Positions 1 to 9,301 of a stretch of DNA of 64,000 nucleotides are shown piece after piece (position 1 is the stretch's first letter; each line of letters starts with the position of its first letter). The notes under the pieces are model-generated. The model had not been told where the DNA came from. It did no database searches and saw nothing but the letters and a program-made list of their open reading frames with translations. The position numbers and the translations under genes were made by a program. Location: assembly GCA_019359355.1 (NCBI GenBank), contig JAHHHM010000006.1:213723-277722 (forward strand), in the 5' to 3' direction. Source of the DNA: Microcoleus vaginatus WJT46-NPBG5. GTDB taxonomy: Bacteria > Cyanobacteriota > Cyanobacteriia > Cyanobacteriales > Oscillatoriaceae.

Positions 1-34
1 GGTGACTGCATCGGCATCCGATAGCCTAAAATTA

Positions 35-2194
35 TCAAACATTTGAGTTTGTCCGTGAAGGCTGAGAATTGGATTCTATTTGCGATTCACTCAACGTCAC
101 CGGCAGCCAAATCGTAAACGTCGATCCCTGACCCAACTCACTGCTAACTGTAATATCTCCCCCCATCATTTGGCAAAACTTTTGGGTAATCGTTAGTCCC
201 AGTCCTGTGCCGCCATAATTGCGAGTTGTCGAGTTATCCGCCTGGGTAAAAGGCTGGAACACCTGAGCACTTTGCTGCGGAGTCATCCCAATGCCGGTAT
301 CGGTGACAGAGAAAATGATCCAACGTGAGGGAGAATTTGAACCGGCCAGAGAGTGAGAGAGTGAGGAAGCAAAAGATTGCGAGTTTTCTGCGACTCTGCC
401 ATTATCGCGTTCACCGGCTTTGTACTTCAGTTCGGCTGCCGTATCTACTGTCAGCGTAATTTTCCCCTGCTTAGTAAACTTAGCGGCATTACTCAGAATA
501 TTGAGCAGCGCTTGCCGAACTTTACTTAAGTCAAGCTGCATCGAGCCAATATCATCAGGACAATGAACCGTAAGTGTATTGGCATTTTTGTCTGCTAGCG
601 GCTGAATGGTAGTAACAACTTCCCAGATCAGCGTCGATATTTCAAAAGTTTCTACATGAAGCGTCATACGTCCCGCTTCAATCTTAGATAAATCCAGAAT
701 ATCGCTGATCAAAGAAAGCAGTTGTTTGCCGGCTGAATTAATTTTCAACAGGTCTTCAACAAATGCATCTTCGCCGGCATCTTCGGCTTCCTCTTGCAGC
801 ATTTCACTGTAACCAATAATCGCATTCAGCGGCGTCCGCAACTCATGACTCATATTCGCCAAAAACGCACTTTTCGCCCGGTTGGCTTCTTCAGCCGCTT
901 CTTTCGCTAAACGGAATTCTTCGGCCCGCTGGCGTTCTGTAATGTCCTGAACCGTGCCGGTGAGACGAACCGCTTCTCCTGCCTGGTTTAGAATAATTTC
1001 CACTTGCTCGTGAACCGTGCGTTGAGTGCCATCTGAGCGCACAATTCGGTAATCGATACTATAAGGTGTGTGATCGCTTAATGCCTGAGTTAAGGACTCG
1101 TTCACCAGTTCTCGGTCATCTGGATGAACAAATTGCAAAAAAGTCTCGTGTGCAGGGCGAATCGTACCGGGAGAAAATCCGACAAGGCGATAAATTTCAT
1201 CTGACCAAGATAAATGCTGTTTCATCAAATCTAAGTCCCAGTTTCCCAACTGAGCAATCCGCTGAGCATTCGCCAAACTCGCTTGATTTTCCCGCAGCGA
1301 TACCTCTGCACGCTGGCGTCCGGCAATGGCAGCAGCCAAAACCAGAGAAGTGAGAGCAAGCACCGCAGTAAAGGCTTGCAAAGTCAAAATCGCCTCGCCG
1401 TCATTGCCTGTGTGCTTGAGGAAAGGGCCACTTTCCCTTGCGACACCCCACAGGGCAAAACCAGAAAAAATCAAGTTAGCGAGGACAGTTCCCCCTTGGC
1501 CAAATCGCAAAGCTCCCCACACCATAAATGGAAACGGCAGATACTCAAGGGGATAGCTGGCAATATACACCCGCGTTCTTGAACAGAAAACAATCCAACC
1601 GATGCCCAACAGCAGGCAGATCCAGCTAGTGACTTCAATGAGGTAGCCAAAACGTTTATTGTCCGGCCACTCGCGCCATCTGAGTAACAGTGGGGTTAAG
1701 ATCGCCACACCCATGACGCCGCCAACCCATATACTCCACCACAGGGACTCAAATTCGGCCCACCGATGGATGCCGGCTAAGCACAAGGTCAAGGTATCGA
1801 GGCTAGCATTGATTAGCATCGATACCATTGCGCCCAAGAAGAGCGAAACGACATCTCGCGGGCGTTCAAATGAAGAGCGAAACCCCATGCGGTTGAGCAG
1901 TTTTAAGCCGGCTACCGCTTGCAAGGCACTGCTGGCGCTGATCCCTAAAGCAACAAGCCAGGACACCCCGTGTGAGAGAGCAAAGAAAAAAGCACCCAAC
2001 CCAACCCCAGGCCAAAAGCGTTGCCCGTAAACGATAAGTGCTGCCAGGGCAATACCGGCCGGCAACCCCACGGGCGACGCCAGCACATCCATTCCCGGAA
2101 TCTTAGTTGCGAGAACTGCCGCGCCAAAGTAAGCCGCAGTGAGAACACCCACCGAAATCAAATACCGCCACTGCCGCGTCTGGAGCCAGGTCAT
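35..2194 (-). CDS. MASE1-PAS hybrid-type sensor histidine kinase (no receiver domain)
   Basis: A 719-aa membrane sensor kinase. Residues about 10-290 are very hydrophobic and match the MASE1 integral membrane sensor pattern. Residues about 310-420 form a PAS/PAC domain ending in a VQDITER-type PAC tail. The dimerisation box with the phospho-accepting His is at about residue 450 ([11 protein letters not shown]). The ATPase N box (SNAAKF), G1 (DTGIGM) and G2 (GTGLGL) follow. There is no C-terminal receiver, so a partner regulator must be encoded elsewhere. About 30 Ser-rich residues (593-624) interrupt the ATPase domain and are absent from usual HATPase folds; they are encoded by GAGTGAGA-type simple sequence. 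The ligand is unknown. The catalytic motifs look intact, so the family call is secure and the function is not. Confidence 0.9.
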   Translation of the reverse strand: MTWLQTRQWRYLISVGVLTAAYFGAAVLATKIPGMDVLASPVGLPAGIALAALIVYGQRFWPGVGLGAFFFALSHGVSWLVALGISASSALQAVAGLKLLNRMGFRSSFERPRDVVSLFLGAMVSMLINASLDTLTLCLAGIHRWAEFESLWWSIWVGGVMGVAILTPLLLRWREWPDNKRFGYLIEVTSWICLLLGIGWIVFCSRTRVYIASYPLEYLPFPFMVWGALRFGQGGTVLANLIFSGFALWGVARESGPFLKHTGNDGEAILTLQAFTAVLALTSLVLAAAIAGRQRAEVSLRENQASLANAQRIAQLGNWDLDLMKQHLSWSDEIYRLVGFSPGTIRPAHETFLQFVHPDDRELVNESLTQALSDHTPYSIDYRIVRSDGTQRTVHEQVEIILNQAGEAVRLTGTVQDITERQRAEEFRLAKEAAEEANRAKSAFLANMSHELRTPLNAIIGYSEMLQEEAEDAGEDAFVEDLLKINSAGKQLLSLISDILDLSKIEAGRMTLHVETFEISTLIWEVVTTIQPLADKNANTLTVHCPDDIGSMQLDLSKVRQALLNILSNAAKFTKQGKITLTVDTAAELKYKAGERDNGRVAENSQSFASSLSHSLAGSNSPSRWIIFSVTDTGIGMTPQQSAQVFQPFTQADNSTTRNYGGTGLGLTITQKFCQMMGGDITVSSELGQGSTFTIWLPVTLSESQIESNSQPSRTNSNV

Positions 2195-2286
2195 ATCTGT
2201 TTACAGTTCCCTATAATTTGGGCGAGGAACCTTTTTTTCTTCGCGCCAGAATGCACCCATTATTTCCTAATCTTATTAATACCTCT

Positions 2287-2761
2287 TTGACACTCTCCGC
2301 GCTAAAGCGACGGAGATTCTTGGTTCACCGACTCGCCGTTAGTAGGTTCCTTTGAGTTTGAGGGTTCCTATTTTTTTCTCATCTCGGAAAGTGAGAGTCT
2401 TGCGATTAAGAGAAAGTTTCCATCCTGATGTTTTGTCTTCAACCGAACGACAATGCTTTTTAAATTTTGGGTAGCCTTTTTTCCCAAAAATTTTCTGCTT
2501 GCAATTGTCAAAGAAGCGAGCAATAGCACTCCCAGCGCGTTCAGCCGCCGCCTGTCTAGCCTGAGAGTTTACTTCGTTAGCAAAGGGGAATTCGGTCGCG
2601 AGTACCGCGCAATATTTATTGATCTCGTGTCTGCCCATCCCTCGATTGTCCATCCAATAACGCAAACACTTGTTCTGAATGAACTGACAGGTGCGAATCG
2701 CCTCATCAATAGCGCGATACTGAGCTTCTTTTTCTTTAACCTTGAACTCGTAAACAATCAT
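2287..2761 (-). mobile_element. Internally deleted IS200/IS605-type tnpB element with right-end hairpin
   Basis: The tnpB 5' portion runs almost directly into a typical IS605-family right end. On the minus strand a hairpin at 2315-2295 has the core GTCGCTTTAGCG, a bulged T and a TTTA loop, and is followed by GAGTGTCAA ending at 2287. Only about 25 nt separate the tnpB stop from this hairpin, so the central and catalytic part of tnpB is missing. No tnpA is present in the window. The left end was not found with confidence upstream of 2761. The guide-coding position of a functional TnpB omega RNA would lie just outside 2287. Confidence 0.7.
2339..2761 (-). pseudogene. tnpB: TnpB N-terminal fragment
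   Basis: The 140-aa reading frame matches the N-terminal half of IS605 OrfB/TnpB: an alpha-helical region with the conserved 'FIQNKCLRYWMD' and 'KKGYPKFKK' segments, followed by the beta region ending KLSLNRKTLTF and GTLKLKGTY. Full TnpB proteins are about 400 aa. All RuvC catalytic motifs and the zinc ribbon are missing. The frame ends shortly before the element's right-end hairpin, which suggests an internal deletion, not simple decay. It cannot cleave DNA as it stands, although it could still be expressed. Confidence 0.85.
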
Positions 2762-3312
2762 AGTTTCGACCTAATTTGCCCAATCTTATCTTATTTTTTT
2801 TGAGATAAAGCTAGGAGTTAAGTTTTGTATCGGCTCTATAAAGCGTTACCTTGCCTTTATCGGTCAGCTTAAGCTAGACGGTTTTCGGCTGCGTCAACAA
2901 TAAAAATTGCTCATAACATGGCTAATTTGGCTCAATTTTTATATGAAGGCTGCAAATAAAGAGACCGGCAAAATTAAACATGACTTTTGAAGCGGGGGCA
3001 GCCGGCGAGGAGGTGGGACTCCAGCACGTCCCTTGGGTAGGGACTTTTGATGGGGCACTTGGTATGGGGCAAGGCTGCGCCAACCTAAAAATCTGGGGCG
3101 AAAGGTATTGTGTTTATTACCGACCGCGCTTTTAACCCCTCGATTCGCCTATGCCGGCCACCGGAATATGCACCCTCACTGGAGAACTCTCCCTTGTAGG
3201 GATAGAGCATCCAAAATATTATCGCCGATATGCTTGACGATTGCTTCAGGGTGACTACTTCTCTTAACTCCTTTGTCTAGAATCAAAAACAAGCGACCGA
3301 AGGAATAGAAGA
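2762..3312. other. Intergenic region with dispersed repeat and hairpins
   Basis: No convincing gene. It holds one copy of the dispersed repeat built on GGGGCAAGGCTGCGCCAACC (starts at 3066), a hairpin with stem GTCCCT/AGGGAC at 3028-3044 followed by TTTT on the plus strand, and an imperfect hairpin near 3190-3215. The part next to 2761 should contain the promoter or left end of the TnpB relic, but I could not define it. Confidence 0.5.
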
Positions 3313-4020
3313 TTATCCTGGGTTAATTGTGCCATCGGGCATCGTCGCGCCATTCATCGCGGCACCGGCTAGATTGGTGTGGTCGAGGATGGCATCTGTT
3401 AAATTGGCATTCCACAGGATCGCGTTGACTAATTTTGTGCCGCTTAAGTGTGTGCGAGTTAAGTCTGCACTTGTTAAATTTGCCTCGCTTAAGTCTGCAC
3501 CTGTTAAATTCGCTCCCGTCAAGTTGGCTTTTTGCAAGATCGCTGAGGTGAGTTTGGTGAAGGTGAGATGGGTGCCGGTCAGATTCGCTTCCGTTAAATC
3601 TGCACCGGCAAGGTTGGCTTTATTTAAATCTGAGCCGGTGAAATTGACGAATTTCAAATTCGCGGCGGCAAGATTGGCACTGAACAGTCGTGAGCCAATA
3701 ATTTGCATTTGTGTTAGTGATAATCCCCCCAAGTCAGCGCCGGTTAAATCTGCGCCGATTAGATTTGTCTCATAAAATTTTGCCTGCGTGAATTTGGCCC
3801 CGATCAGACAGGCACTGGCTAAATTTGTGCTGACCAATTCTGCTCCAAAAAGGTTCGCGCCGGCTAAATTTGTCCCCACTAAGAAGGCGTGGTTGAGTTT
3901 TGCCCCAGCGAGATTTATGCCCGTTAAATTGGTGACTCTCAGATCGGTTCCGCTGAGGTCTACACCGCAGAAATTTCTTTCCCCGCCGACATATCGTTTT
4001 ATAAGTTCTTCAGCTTTCAT
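3313..4020 (-). CDS. Pentapeptide-repeat protein
   Basis: A 235-aa protein made almost wholly of pentapeptide repeats of the A(D/N)LxG type, for example NLTGANLTGADLSEANLTSA. The repeats predict a right-handed quadrilateral beta-helix. The start at 4020 (MKAEELIKRYVGGERNF) is preferred over an upstream in-frame ATG at 4047, because this short helical lead-in followed by the first repeat is typical of cyanobacterial family members. There is no signal peptide or extra catalytic domain. The function is unknown; such proteins are abundant in cyanobacteria. It lies between the TnpB relic and a PilB-like gene and is not obviously linked to either. Confidence 0.85.
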   Translation of the reverse strand: MKAEELIKRYVGGERNFCGVDLSGTDLRVTNLTGINLAGAKLNHAFLVGTNLAGANLFGAELVSTNLASACLIGAKFTQAKFYETNLIGADLTGADLGGLSLTQMQIIGSRLFSANLAAANLKFVNFTGSDLNKANLAGADLTEANLTGTHLTFTKLTSAILQKANLTGANLTGADLSEANLTSADLTRTHLSGTKLVNAILWNANLTDAILDHTNLAGAAMNGATMPDGTINPG

Positions 4021-4082
4021 GAATTGTCTGTATTTTATATACCACAAGCTTTACAAGCGCTTGTTACGAAAAACCATAACAT

Positions 4083-5771
4083 TCAACTTGCTACCCCAGA
4101 CTCGATGCCGGCGGCTACAACGGTTCCCCCTTTACGTCGCAAGGCGCTACGATGCAACACTCGCAAAACTTCCTCCACCGTTGTAATGCCGGTTGTCACT
4201 TTTTCTATTGCCGCCAACCGAAAAGATGCAAAGCCACTTTGATTGAGGTAACGGTGCAGTTGCGTCATTGTCCCTTCATAGATTAGCTGTTGCACCATCT
4301 CATCAATATCCAAAATTTCTACAATTGCTTCGCGCCCCAAATAGCCAGAATTAAAGCAATTGGCACACCCCCGCCCCTTCCGCCAGTTATCTGGTTTTGC
4401 CTGCTCGCGTTCTAACCCCAGCACTTGCAAATCTTGATCGCTTGGGGTATAGGGTTCAGTACAGTGGGGACAAACGCGACGCACCAAGCGCTGGGCAACG
4501 ATTCCTAAGAGGGCATCACTAATCAAACCGGGATCAGGGCCAATATCTTTTAAACGGGGAATGGCACCGACCGCATCGTTAGTGTGCAAGGTGGTAAAAA
4601 CTAAGTGGCCGGTAAGGGCTGCCCGGATGGCGGTTTCTGCGGTTTCTTGGTCGCGGATTTCCCCGACCATAATGATGTCTGGATCTTGACGCAAAATCGC
4701 CCGCAGGCCGGCGGCAAAGGTCATGCCGGCTCGTTCGTTGACTTGGGTTTGCGTGATCCGGGGCAAGACGTATTCTACCGGATCTTCGACTGTGACGACA
4801 TTCACATATTCTTTAGCAACTGATTGCAAACTGGTGTAAAGTGTGCTTGTTTTTCCAGAGCCGGTCGGGCCGGTGAGAATGATCATGCCTTGGGGCTGGC
4901 TTAACCAATTTTTAAACGTCGCCAGGTTTTTTTGAGAAAAGCCTAAGTCTTCCATATTGGAAAACGGGTTCTGTTGGGGTAATAACCGAATCACGGCTTT
5001 TTCCCCGCCCACACAAGGCAGGGTACTCACTCGCATATCCAAACCCACTTCATCTTGACCGGCAGCATAATTTTCTCCGATCCGCCCATCTTGAGGCCGC
5101 CGGCTTTCCGCAATATCCATATTGGACATCACTTTAATCGCCACAACCATTTGCCGGCTAATTTCGCGAGGTAAGGTCGTAATATCGCGCAGCACACCAT
5201 CAATGCGATAGCGCACCTTTAAGCCTTCTTGCATCGGTTCTAGATGAATATCACTCGCCCGATTGCGTAATGCCCCAGAAATCAACGTTCTAATCCGCCC
5301 AATTTGGTTAACCGCTTTGGAAAGATAGATTTCCGTGGTTTCGCTGAGATCTTCTCTTTCTTCTTCGCCGGTGAGGGGATTCACCAACGGGGCGGAACTA
5401 ATGCGGTTGGGATCAAGCTTTTGTGTGTGATACCAAGAGCGATAGCTTTTATCGTCAATTGGTATGATTTTGATGTTGCTGAAGGTGCGCTCGCTGAGAT
5501 AGTCCATCTCTTCATTCGAGACTTCTACAGGACTGCCCAAATAGTAGCAGTTGCGCCACAGCAGCAAGGGGATCACCGGCGGCAACTGTTTTCTATCTGG
5601 AAATTCTCGAAAAAAGCGATAACTCACTTCTCGATCAAGCAGTCTCAGGTTGAGCAAACCGTTTTGATCGACCAGCAACCGAAGTGCTTGTTCGCAAGTG
5701 ATCACCTGATTTCTAAGCTGTTGCCAAGCAGATTGGATAGCTGGAGAAGTTTGCATAGGGGTTGCCGGCAT
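4083..5771 (-). CDS. GspE/PilB-type secretion/pilus assembly ATPase
   Basis: A 562-aa hexameric AAA+ traffic ATPase of the type II secretion/type IV pilus family. Walker A (GPTGSGKTS) is at residues 301-309, with an Asp box after it. Walker B (DIIMVGEIRD) is at about 365-374 and a His box (TTLHTNDA) at 393-400. A zinc-binding pair of CxxC motifs lies at C434/C437 and C469/C472, a mark of GspE/PilB rather than PilT. The N-terminal part is shorter than in a canonical cyanobacterial PilB (about 670 aa) and has no clear full MshEN domain, so it may be a second PilB paralog. No pilM-Q or pilC genes adjoin it. The family is certain; the exact machine it powers is inferred. Confidence 0.9.
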   Translation of the reverse strand: MPATPMQTSPAIQSAWQQLRNQVITCEQALRLLVDQNGLLNLRLLDREVSYRFFREFPDRKQLPPVIPLLLWRNCYYLGSPVEVSNEEMDYLSERTFSNIKIIPIDDKSYRSWYHTQKLDPNRISSAPLVNPLTGEEEREDLSETTEIYLSKAVNQIGRIRTLISGALRNRASDIHLEPMQEGLKVRYRIDGVLRDITTLPREISRQMVVAIKVMSNMDIAESRRPQDGRIGENYAAGQDEVGLDMRVSTLPCVGGEKAVIRLLPQQNPFSNMEDLGFSQKNLATFKNWLSQPQGMIILTGPTGSGKTSTLYTSLQSVAKEYVNVVTVEDPVEYVLPRITQTQVNERAGMTFAAGLRAILRQDPDIIMVGEIRDQETAETAIRAALTGHLVFTTLHTNDAVGAIPRLKDIGPDPGLISDALLGIVAQRLVRRVCPHCTEPYTPSDQDLQVLGLEREQAKPDNWRKGRGCANCFNSGYLGREAIVEILDIDEMVQQLIYEGTMTQLHRYLNQSGFASFRLAAIEKVTTGITTVEEVLRVLHRSALRRKGGTVVAAGIESGVAS

Positions 5772-5937
5772 CGGGGGCGGTAGTGCTGATTGTCAGGATA
5801 ACAGAAAGCTTACGGGCTGTTGATTTAACGGCAGATTGGAAGGTCAATTTGCTGCCGGCAACCCCTATGGGAGGGTATTATTTTTAAATGTCGGCATTTT
5901 TGCTCACTTCTTTGGTCAAATTCTGCCCTTAGCAAGC

Positions 5938-5943
5938 TATACT
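5938..5943 (+). promoter_or_regulatory. -10 box TATACT upstream of candidate small RNA
   Basis: TATACT matches the bacterial sigma-70 -10 consensus closely and lies 7 nt before the predicted 5' end of the structured segment at 5950. The upstream TTGGTC at 5912-5917 is a poor -35 with an over-long 20-nt spacer, so a strong -35 is not supported. Confidence 0.4.
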
Positions 5944-5949
5944 CCCTTT

Positions 5950-6045
5950 TAAGTTAGTAGTAGTTGAGCGCACAGGCGTTGCCGGGTTTGTCAGTTCGGT
6001 TGCTCTCTACTCAGTTGCCACCCTCCCGATTACTACTAATTTTCA
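5950..6045 (+). ncRNA. Candidate structured small RNA upstream of cysH
   Basis: In a 505-bp gap, TTAGTAGTA at 5954-5962 pairs perfectly with TACTACTAA at 6031-6039. Wobble and Watson-Crick pairs extend the closing helix to about 13 bp. It encloses about 60 nt with a pyrimidine-rich CCACCCTCCC stretch, and TTTT follows directly. With the -10 box this gives a compact transcription unit of about 95 nt. It does not carry the GGAAACA motif I associate with Yfr2 or the ACUCCUCACAC motif of Yfr1, so I do not assign it to a known family. It could instead be part of a long cysH leader. Confidence 0.4.
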
Positions 6046-6276
6046 TTAAATGCGTGAGATTGAAAACCTGTAGTTCCAAATATAGAAACACTACTGGTTA
6101 AAAATACCATGCGAGTTTTTTGCAAAAATTTTAAGAATCAGATCCTTGCACTGTAGATGATTTGAGGCGATTTCGGGTGTTGCGGTTAAAATACGGATAC
6201 CCGATCAGGTTATGTGTCTTTATCGGCTACAATAAAAATTGTAAAAAATGTAAGCAGTTGAGAGTTAAAAGCAAGC

Positions 6277-7008
6277 ATGGTCTGCTCCGAAGAAGTTCAA
6301 ATTCAAACTTCCTCTCTTGACCTGGATGAACTCAACCAGAGATTTGACACAGCCCATCCAAGAGAGATTCTCGCCTGGTGTATCAGAAATATTCCGACAG
6401 GACTGGTGCAGACCAGTGCGTTTGGAGTGAGTGGCATGGTGACGATGGATATTCTATACCGCGAACTCAAACCAGAGCCGCCCGTGCCGGTGCTGTTTCT
6501 CGATACGCTGCATCATTTCCGCGAAACCTTAGAACTTGTTGAAAACTCCAAGAACCTCTACAACTTGGATCTGAGAGTCTATAAAATTGAGGGCGTAGAC
6601 TCTCGCGAAGCCTTTGCCGAGGAGTATGGCGAGGCGCTGTGGGAAAAAGACGTTCAGAAATTTCATTACATTACTAAAGTTGAACCGCTGCAAAGAGGTT
6701 TGGCAGAACTGAATACTGTCGCTTGGCTTACCGGCAGGCGGCGAGATCAAGCAAGCACTCGCGCGGTGATGCCGGTGTTTGAACGCGATATTAAGCATCG
6801 GATTAAAGTCAATCCTTTAGCCAACTGGACGCGCAACCAGACTTGGGCTTATGTGATGGAAAATAATGTTCCTTACAATGTCCTGCATGACCGAGGTTAT
6901 GGCAGCATTGGCGATGAACCGCTGACAACGCCAATTGCAAAGGGCGAAGATGAACGGGCCGGTCGGTGGCGTGGCACAGCGAAAACTGAGTGTGGAATTC
7001 ACATTTAA
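6277..7008 (+). CDS. cysH: Phosphoadenylyl-sulfate reductase (PAPS reductase)
   Basis: A 243-aa cytosolic enzyme that reduces PAPS to sulfite with thioredoxin in assimilatory sulfate reduction. It shows the PAPS reductase fold: the substrate loop TSAFGVSGMV at about residues 46-55, LFLDTLHHF at about 73, the TGRRRDQ segment at about 151, and the C-terminal catalytic KTECGIHI with its active-site Cys five residues from the end. The paired Cys motifs that bind the 4Fe-4S cluster of APS reductases are absent, so PAPS is the likely substrate. The ATG at 6277 is preceded by GAGAGTT. A terminator follows directly, so it appears to be monocistronic. Confidence 0.95.
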   Translation: MVCSEEVQIQTSSLDLDELNQRFDTAHPREILAWCIRNIPTGLVQTSAFGVSGMVTMDILYRELKPEPPVPVLFLDTLHHFRETLELVENSKNLYNLDLRVYKIEGVDSREAFAEEYGEALWEKDVQKFHYITKVEPLQRGLAELNTVAWLTGRRRDQASTRAVMPVFERDIKHRIKVNPLANWTRNQTWAYVMENNVPYNVLHDRGYGSIGDEPLTTPIAKGEDERAGRWRGTAKTECGIHI

Positions 7009-7026
7009 GCCGGCAGCTACAATAAC

Positions 7027-7067
7027 AAAAACCCCGTCTTTGCTATTAAGCTAGGCGGTTTTTTTTT
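7027..7067 (+). terminator. Rho-independent terminator after cysH
   Basis: An imperfect stem AAAAACCCCG with CGGTTTTT, followed by a run of nine T, 20-60 nt after the cysH stop. Confidence 0.6.
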
Positions 7068-7148
7068 GCTTATTCTGTTTCTAACCACGTTGAACCAAGT
7101 CGCAGCAAGCTAGAATAACTATTTATAGTACCAAGCTAATTAACCGAA

Positions 7149-7721
7149 ATGAGTTTTAGCAAAAGCTCTTTCTACATTTCCCCAGAACTTTATTTAGAAG
7201 GAGAACGAGAAAGTCCTATCAAACACGAGTACCGGCAAGGTCACGTCTATGCAATGACGGGGGCAAAAAAACCACATATTATTATTGCCGGCAATTTAGT
7301 CACCCTCTTAAACAATCATTTACGCGAGACTTCCAGTATAGTTCTCACCTCTGATATAAAAGTTAAACTTGAAGCGGCAAATTGTTATTACTATCCAGAT
7401 GTAGCAGTCACTGGCGATGAGCAAGATACAAATTCTACAGAAGACTTTATTCTTTTCCCGTCTTTAGTGGTTGAAGTGCTATCTCCCTCAACAGCAAGTT
7501 TTGACAGGGGTGAGAAATTTGCTGATTACCAAACTTTACCCAGTTTGCGAGAATATGCACTCATCAATCAGTCTGAGATCAGGGTGGAGTGTTTTCGCCT
7601 TAATGAGTTGGGAAGTTGGGTGTGTCAAACTTATGAAAAAGGGCATGAAGTCTATTTAGCAAGTGTAAATTTTACTGGCAAAATTAGCGAAATCTATCAA
7701 AAAGTTCCTGGCCTCCTGTAA
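7149..7721 (+). CDS. Uma2-family (DUF820) PD-(D/E)XK nuclease-like protein
   Basis: A 190-aa protein of the Uma2 family, hugely expanded in cyanobacteria. Typical features are the N-terminal 'YLEGERESPIKHEYRQGHVYAM' region, the YYPDVAV strand carrying the acidic residue, VVEVLSPST with the second acidic residue, and a following Lys in RGEKFADY, together forming the PD-(D/E)XK-like core. Biological substrates are not established for the family. It ends 8 nt before sbcD on the same strand, so the two may be co-transcribed. Confidence 0.88.
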   Translation: MSFSKSSFYISPELYLEGERESPIKHEYRQGHVYAMTGAKKPHIIIAGNLVTLLNNHLRETSSIVLTSDIKVKLEAANCYYYPDVAVTGDEQDTNSTEDFILFPSLVVEVLSPSTASFDRGEKFADYQTLPSLREYALINQSEIRVECFRLNELGSWVCQTYEKGHEVYLASVNFTGKISEIYQKVPGLL

Positions 7722-7729
7722 GTGAGACA

Positions 7730-9076
7730 ATGATTAAAATTCTGCATTTATCAGATATTCACATGGGGAGTGGTTTCTCCCACGGACGGATCAATCCCGC
7801 GACGGGATTGAATACACGATTAGAAGATTTTGTCAAGACTTTATCTCGATGTATTGACCGAGCGCTGACAGAGCCGGTGGATTTGGTTTTATTTGGCGGA
7901 GATGCCTTTCCGGATGCCACTCCCCCTCCCTTTGTGCAAGAAGCGTTTGCCAGCCAATTTCGCCGGCTCGTTGATGCCCAAATCCCCACGGTATTATTAG
8001 TGGGCAATCACGATCAGCATTCCCAGGGACAAGGCGGCGCGAGTTTGTGCATTTACCGCACGTTAGGAGTGCCTGGGTTTATTGTCGGCGATCGCTTGGA
8101 GACACACCGGATCGAGACAAAAAGTGGGCCGGTGCAAGTGATGACGCTGCCTTGGCTAACGCGCTCAACGTTGATGACACGCGCGGAAACCGAAGGACTA
8201 GCACTTTCAGATGTGAATCATTTATTGATTGAGAAACTGCGCGTGGTTCTGGAGGGAGATATCAGGCAGCTCGATCCAGAGGTGCCAACGGTTCTGCTGG
8301 CGCACTTAATGGCAGATAAGGCTGAATACGGCGCAGAGCGGTTTCTGGCTGTGGGTAAGGGTTTCACGATTCCCATGTCGATGCTGATTCGTCCTTGCTT
8401 TGATTATGTGGCTTTGGGACATATCCATTTGCACCAAAACCTTAACCCGTCTAATGAACCGCCGGTGGTTTATCCCGGCAGCATTGAACGGGTGGATTTT
8501 AGTGAGGAAAAGGAAGATAAAGGCTATGTGATGGTGGAGGTTGAGCGCGGCAAGACAAAGTGGGAGTTTTGTGCGCTGCCGGTGCGGAAGTTCCAAACGA
8601 TTCGGGTTGATGTGTCTGAGTCAACTGATCCCCAGGCAACGTTGCTCAGTGCGATCGCTAAAAAAGATATTAAAGATGCGGTGGTACGGTTAATTTATCA
8701 GGTTCGGTCTGAACAGCTTGATCGCATTGATAATACGGCTTTGCATGGCGCACTCGTCGAGGCGCATAACTATACGATTCAACCGGAGTTGGTGAGCCAG
8801 TTGGCTCGGCCTCGTTTGCCGGAGTTGGGTTCGAGTGCGAGTATCGATCCCCTGGAAGCGCTAAATGCTTATTTGGGGAGTCGGGATGATTTGAGGGATA
8901 TTAAGGCTGAGTTGTTAGAAGCGGCACAAAATTTACTGGCGGGGGAGGAGGTTTGGTTGGAACCGGCTGAGGTTGAGGAAAAAAGTCAAGCCGGTGAAGT
9001 GGGAGAATTGGAGGTTCCAGTGAGTAATGAGAAACTGCCGGTTGATGATGGTGATCGTCAATTGCGTTTGCTTTAA
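7730..9076 (+). CDS. sbcD: SbcD/Mre11-type exonuclease subunit
   Basis: A 448-aa calcineurin-like phosphoesterase of the SbcD/Mre11 family, the nuclease partner of the SbcC/Rad50 ATPase in DNA end processing and hairpin cleavage. The metal-binding motifs are present: SDIHMG (D9, H11), GGDAFPD at about 57, GNHDQH at about 93, LLAHL at about 188 and GHIHLHQ at about 228. After the catalytic domain come the capping region and an acidic low-conservation C-terminal tail. No sbcC follows; its usual neighbour must lie elsewhere. It starts 8 nt after the Uma2 gene. Confidence 0.9.
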   Translation: MIKILHLSDIHMGSGFSHGRINPATGLNTRLEDFVKTLSRCIDRALTEPVDLVLFGGDAFPDATPPPFVQEAFASQFRRLVDAQIPTVLLVGNHDQHSQGQGGASLCIYRTLGVPGFIVGDRLETHRIETKSGPVQVMTLPWLTRSTLMTRAETEGLALSDVNHLLIEKLRVVLEGDIRQLDPEVPTVLLAHLMADKAEYGAERFLAVGKGFTIPMSMLIRPCFDYVALGHIHLHQNLNPSNEPPVVYPGSIERVDFSEEKEDKGYVMVEVERGKTKWEFCALPVRKFQTIRVDVSESTDPQATLLSAIAKKDIKDAVVRLIYQVRSEQLDRIDNTALHGALVEAHNYTIQPELVSQLARPRLPELGSSASIDPLEALNAYLGSRDDLRDIKAELLEAAQNLLAGEEVWLEPAEVEEKSQAGEVGELEVPVSNEKLPVDDGDRQLRLL

Positions 9077-9109
9077 TTGGTGCCGGTGGAATTAAGGTTT
9101 TTGTTTTTT

Positions 9110-9290
9110 TAACCGCAGATGAACGCAGATGAACGCAGATGAATGCAGATGATAGTCTAGGTTGCCGGCAGATGTCCGCAGATGTATGCGGAACTTTTTG
9201 CAGGTGTTTAGGTTTTTGGATTTATTAACCACAGATGAATACAGATGATCATGTCGGTTGCCGGCAGGTATCTGTGTTTACAAATGATCG
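9110..9290. repeat. Tandem GCAGATGAAC-type repeats
   Basis: Several tandem copies of a roughly 10-bp unit (CGCAGATGAA) follow the sbcD stop, then more diverged copies (CCACAGATGAATACAGATGA) up to about 9290. A matching inverse copy (ATCTGCG units) lies after recJ near 51790, so this is a dispersed family and not a local duplication. Confidence 0.75.
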
Positions 9291-9301
9291 GGTTAAGGCT
9301 A

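Noticed and set aside
2453..2803. Plus-strand 116-aa frame over the TnpB relic
   Set aside because: It is antisense to a recognisable TnpB fragment and has no family features.
5950..6045. Assigning the pre-cysH RNA to Yfr1 or Yfr2
   Set aside because: The core motifs I associate with those families are missing.
7730..9076. An sbcDC operon
   Set aside because: No SbcC/Rad50-type ATPase follows; the next gene is ppx on the other strand.
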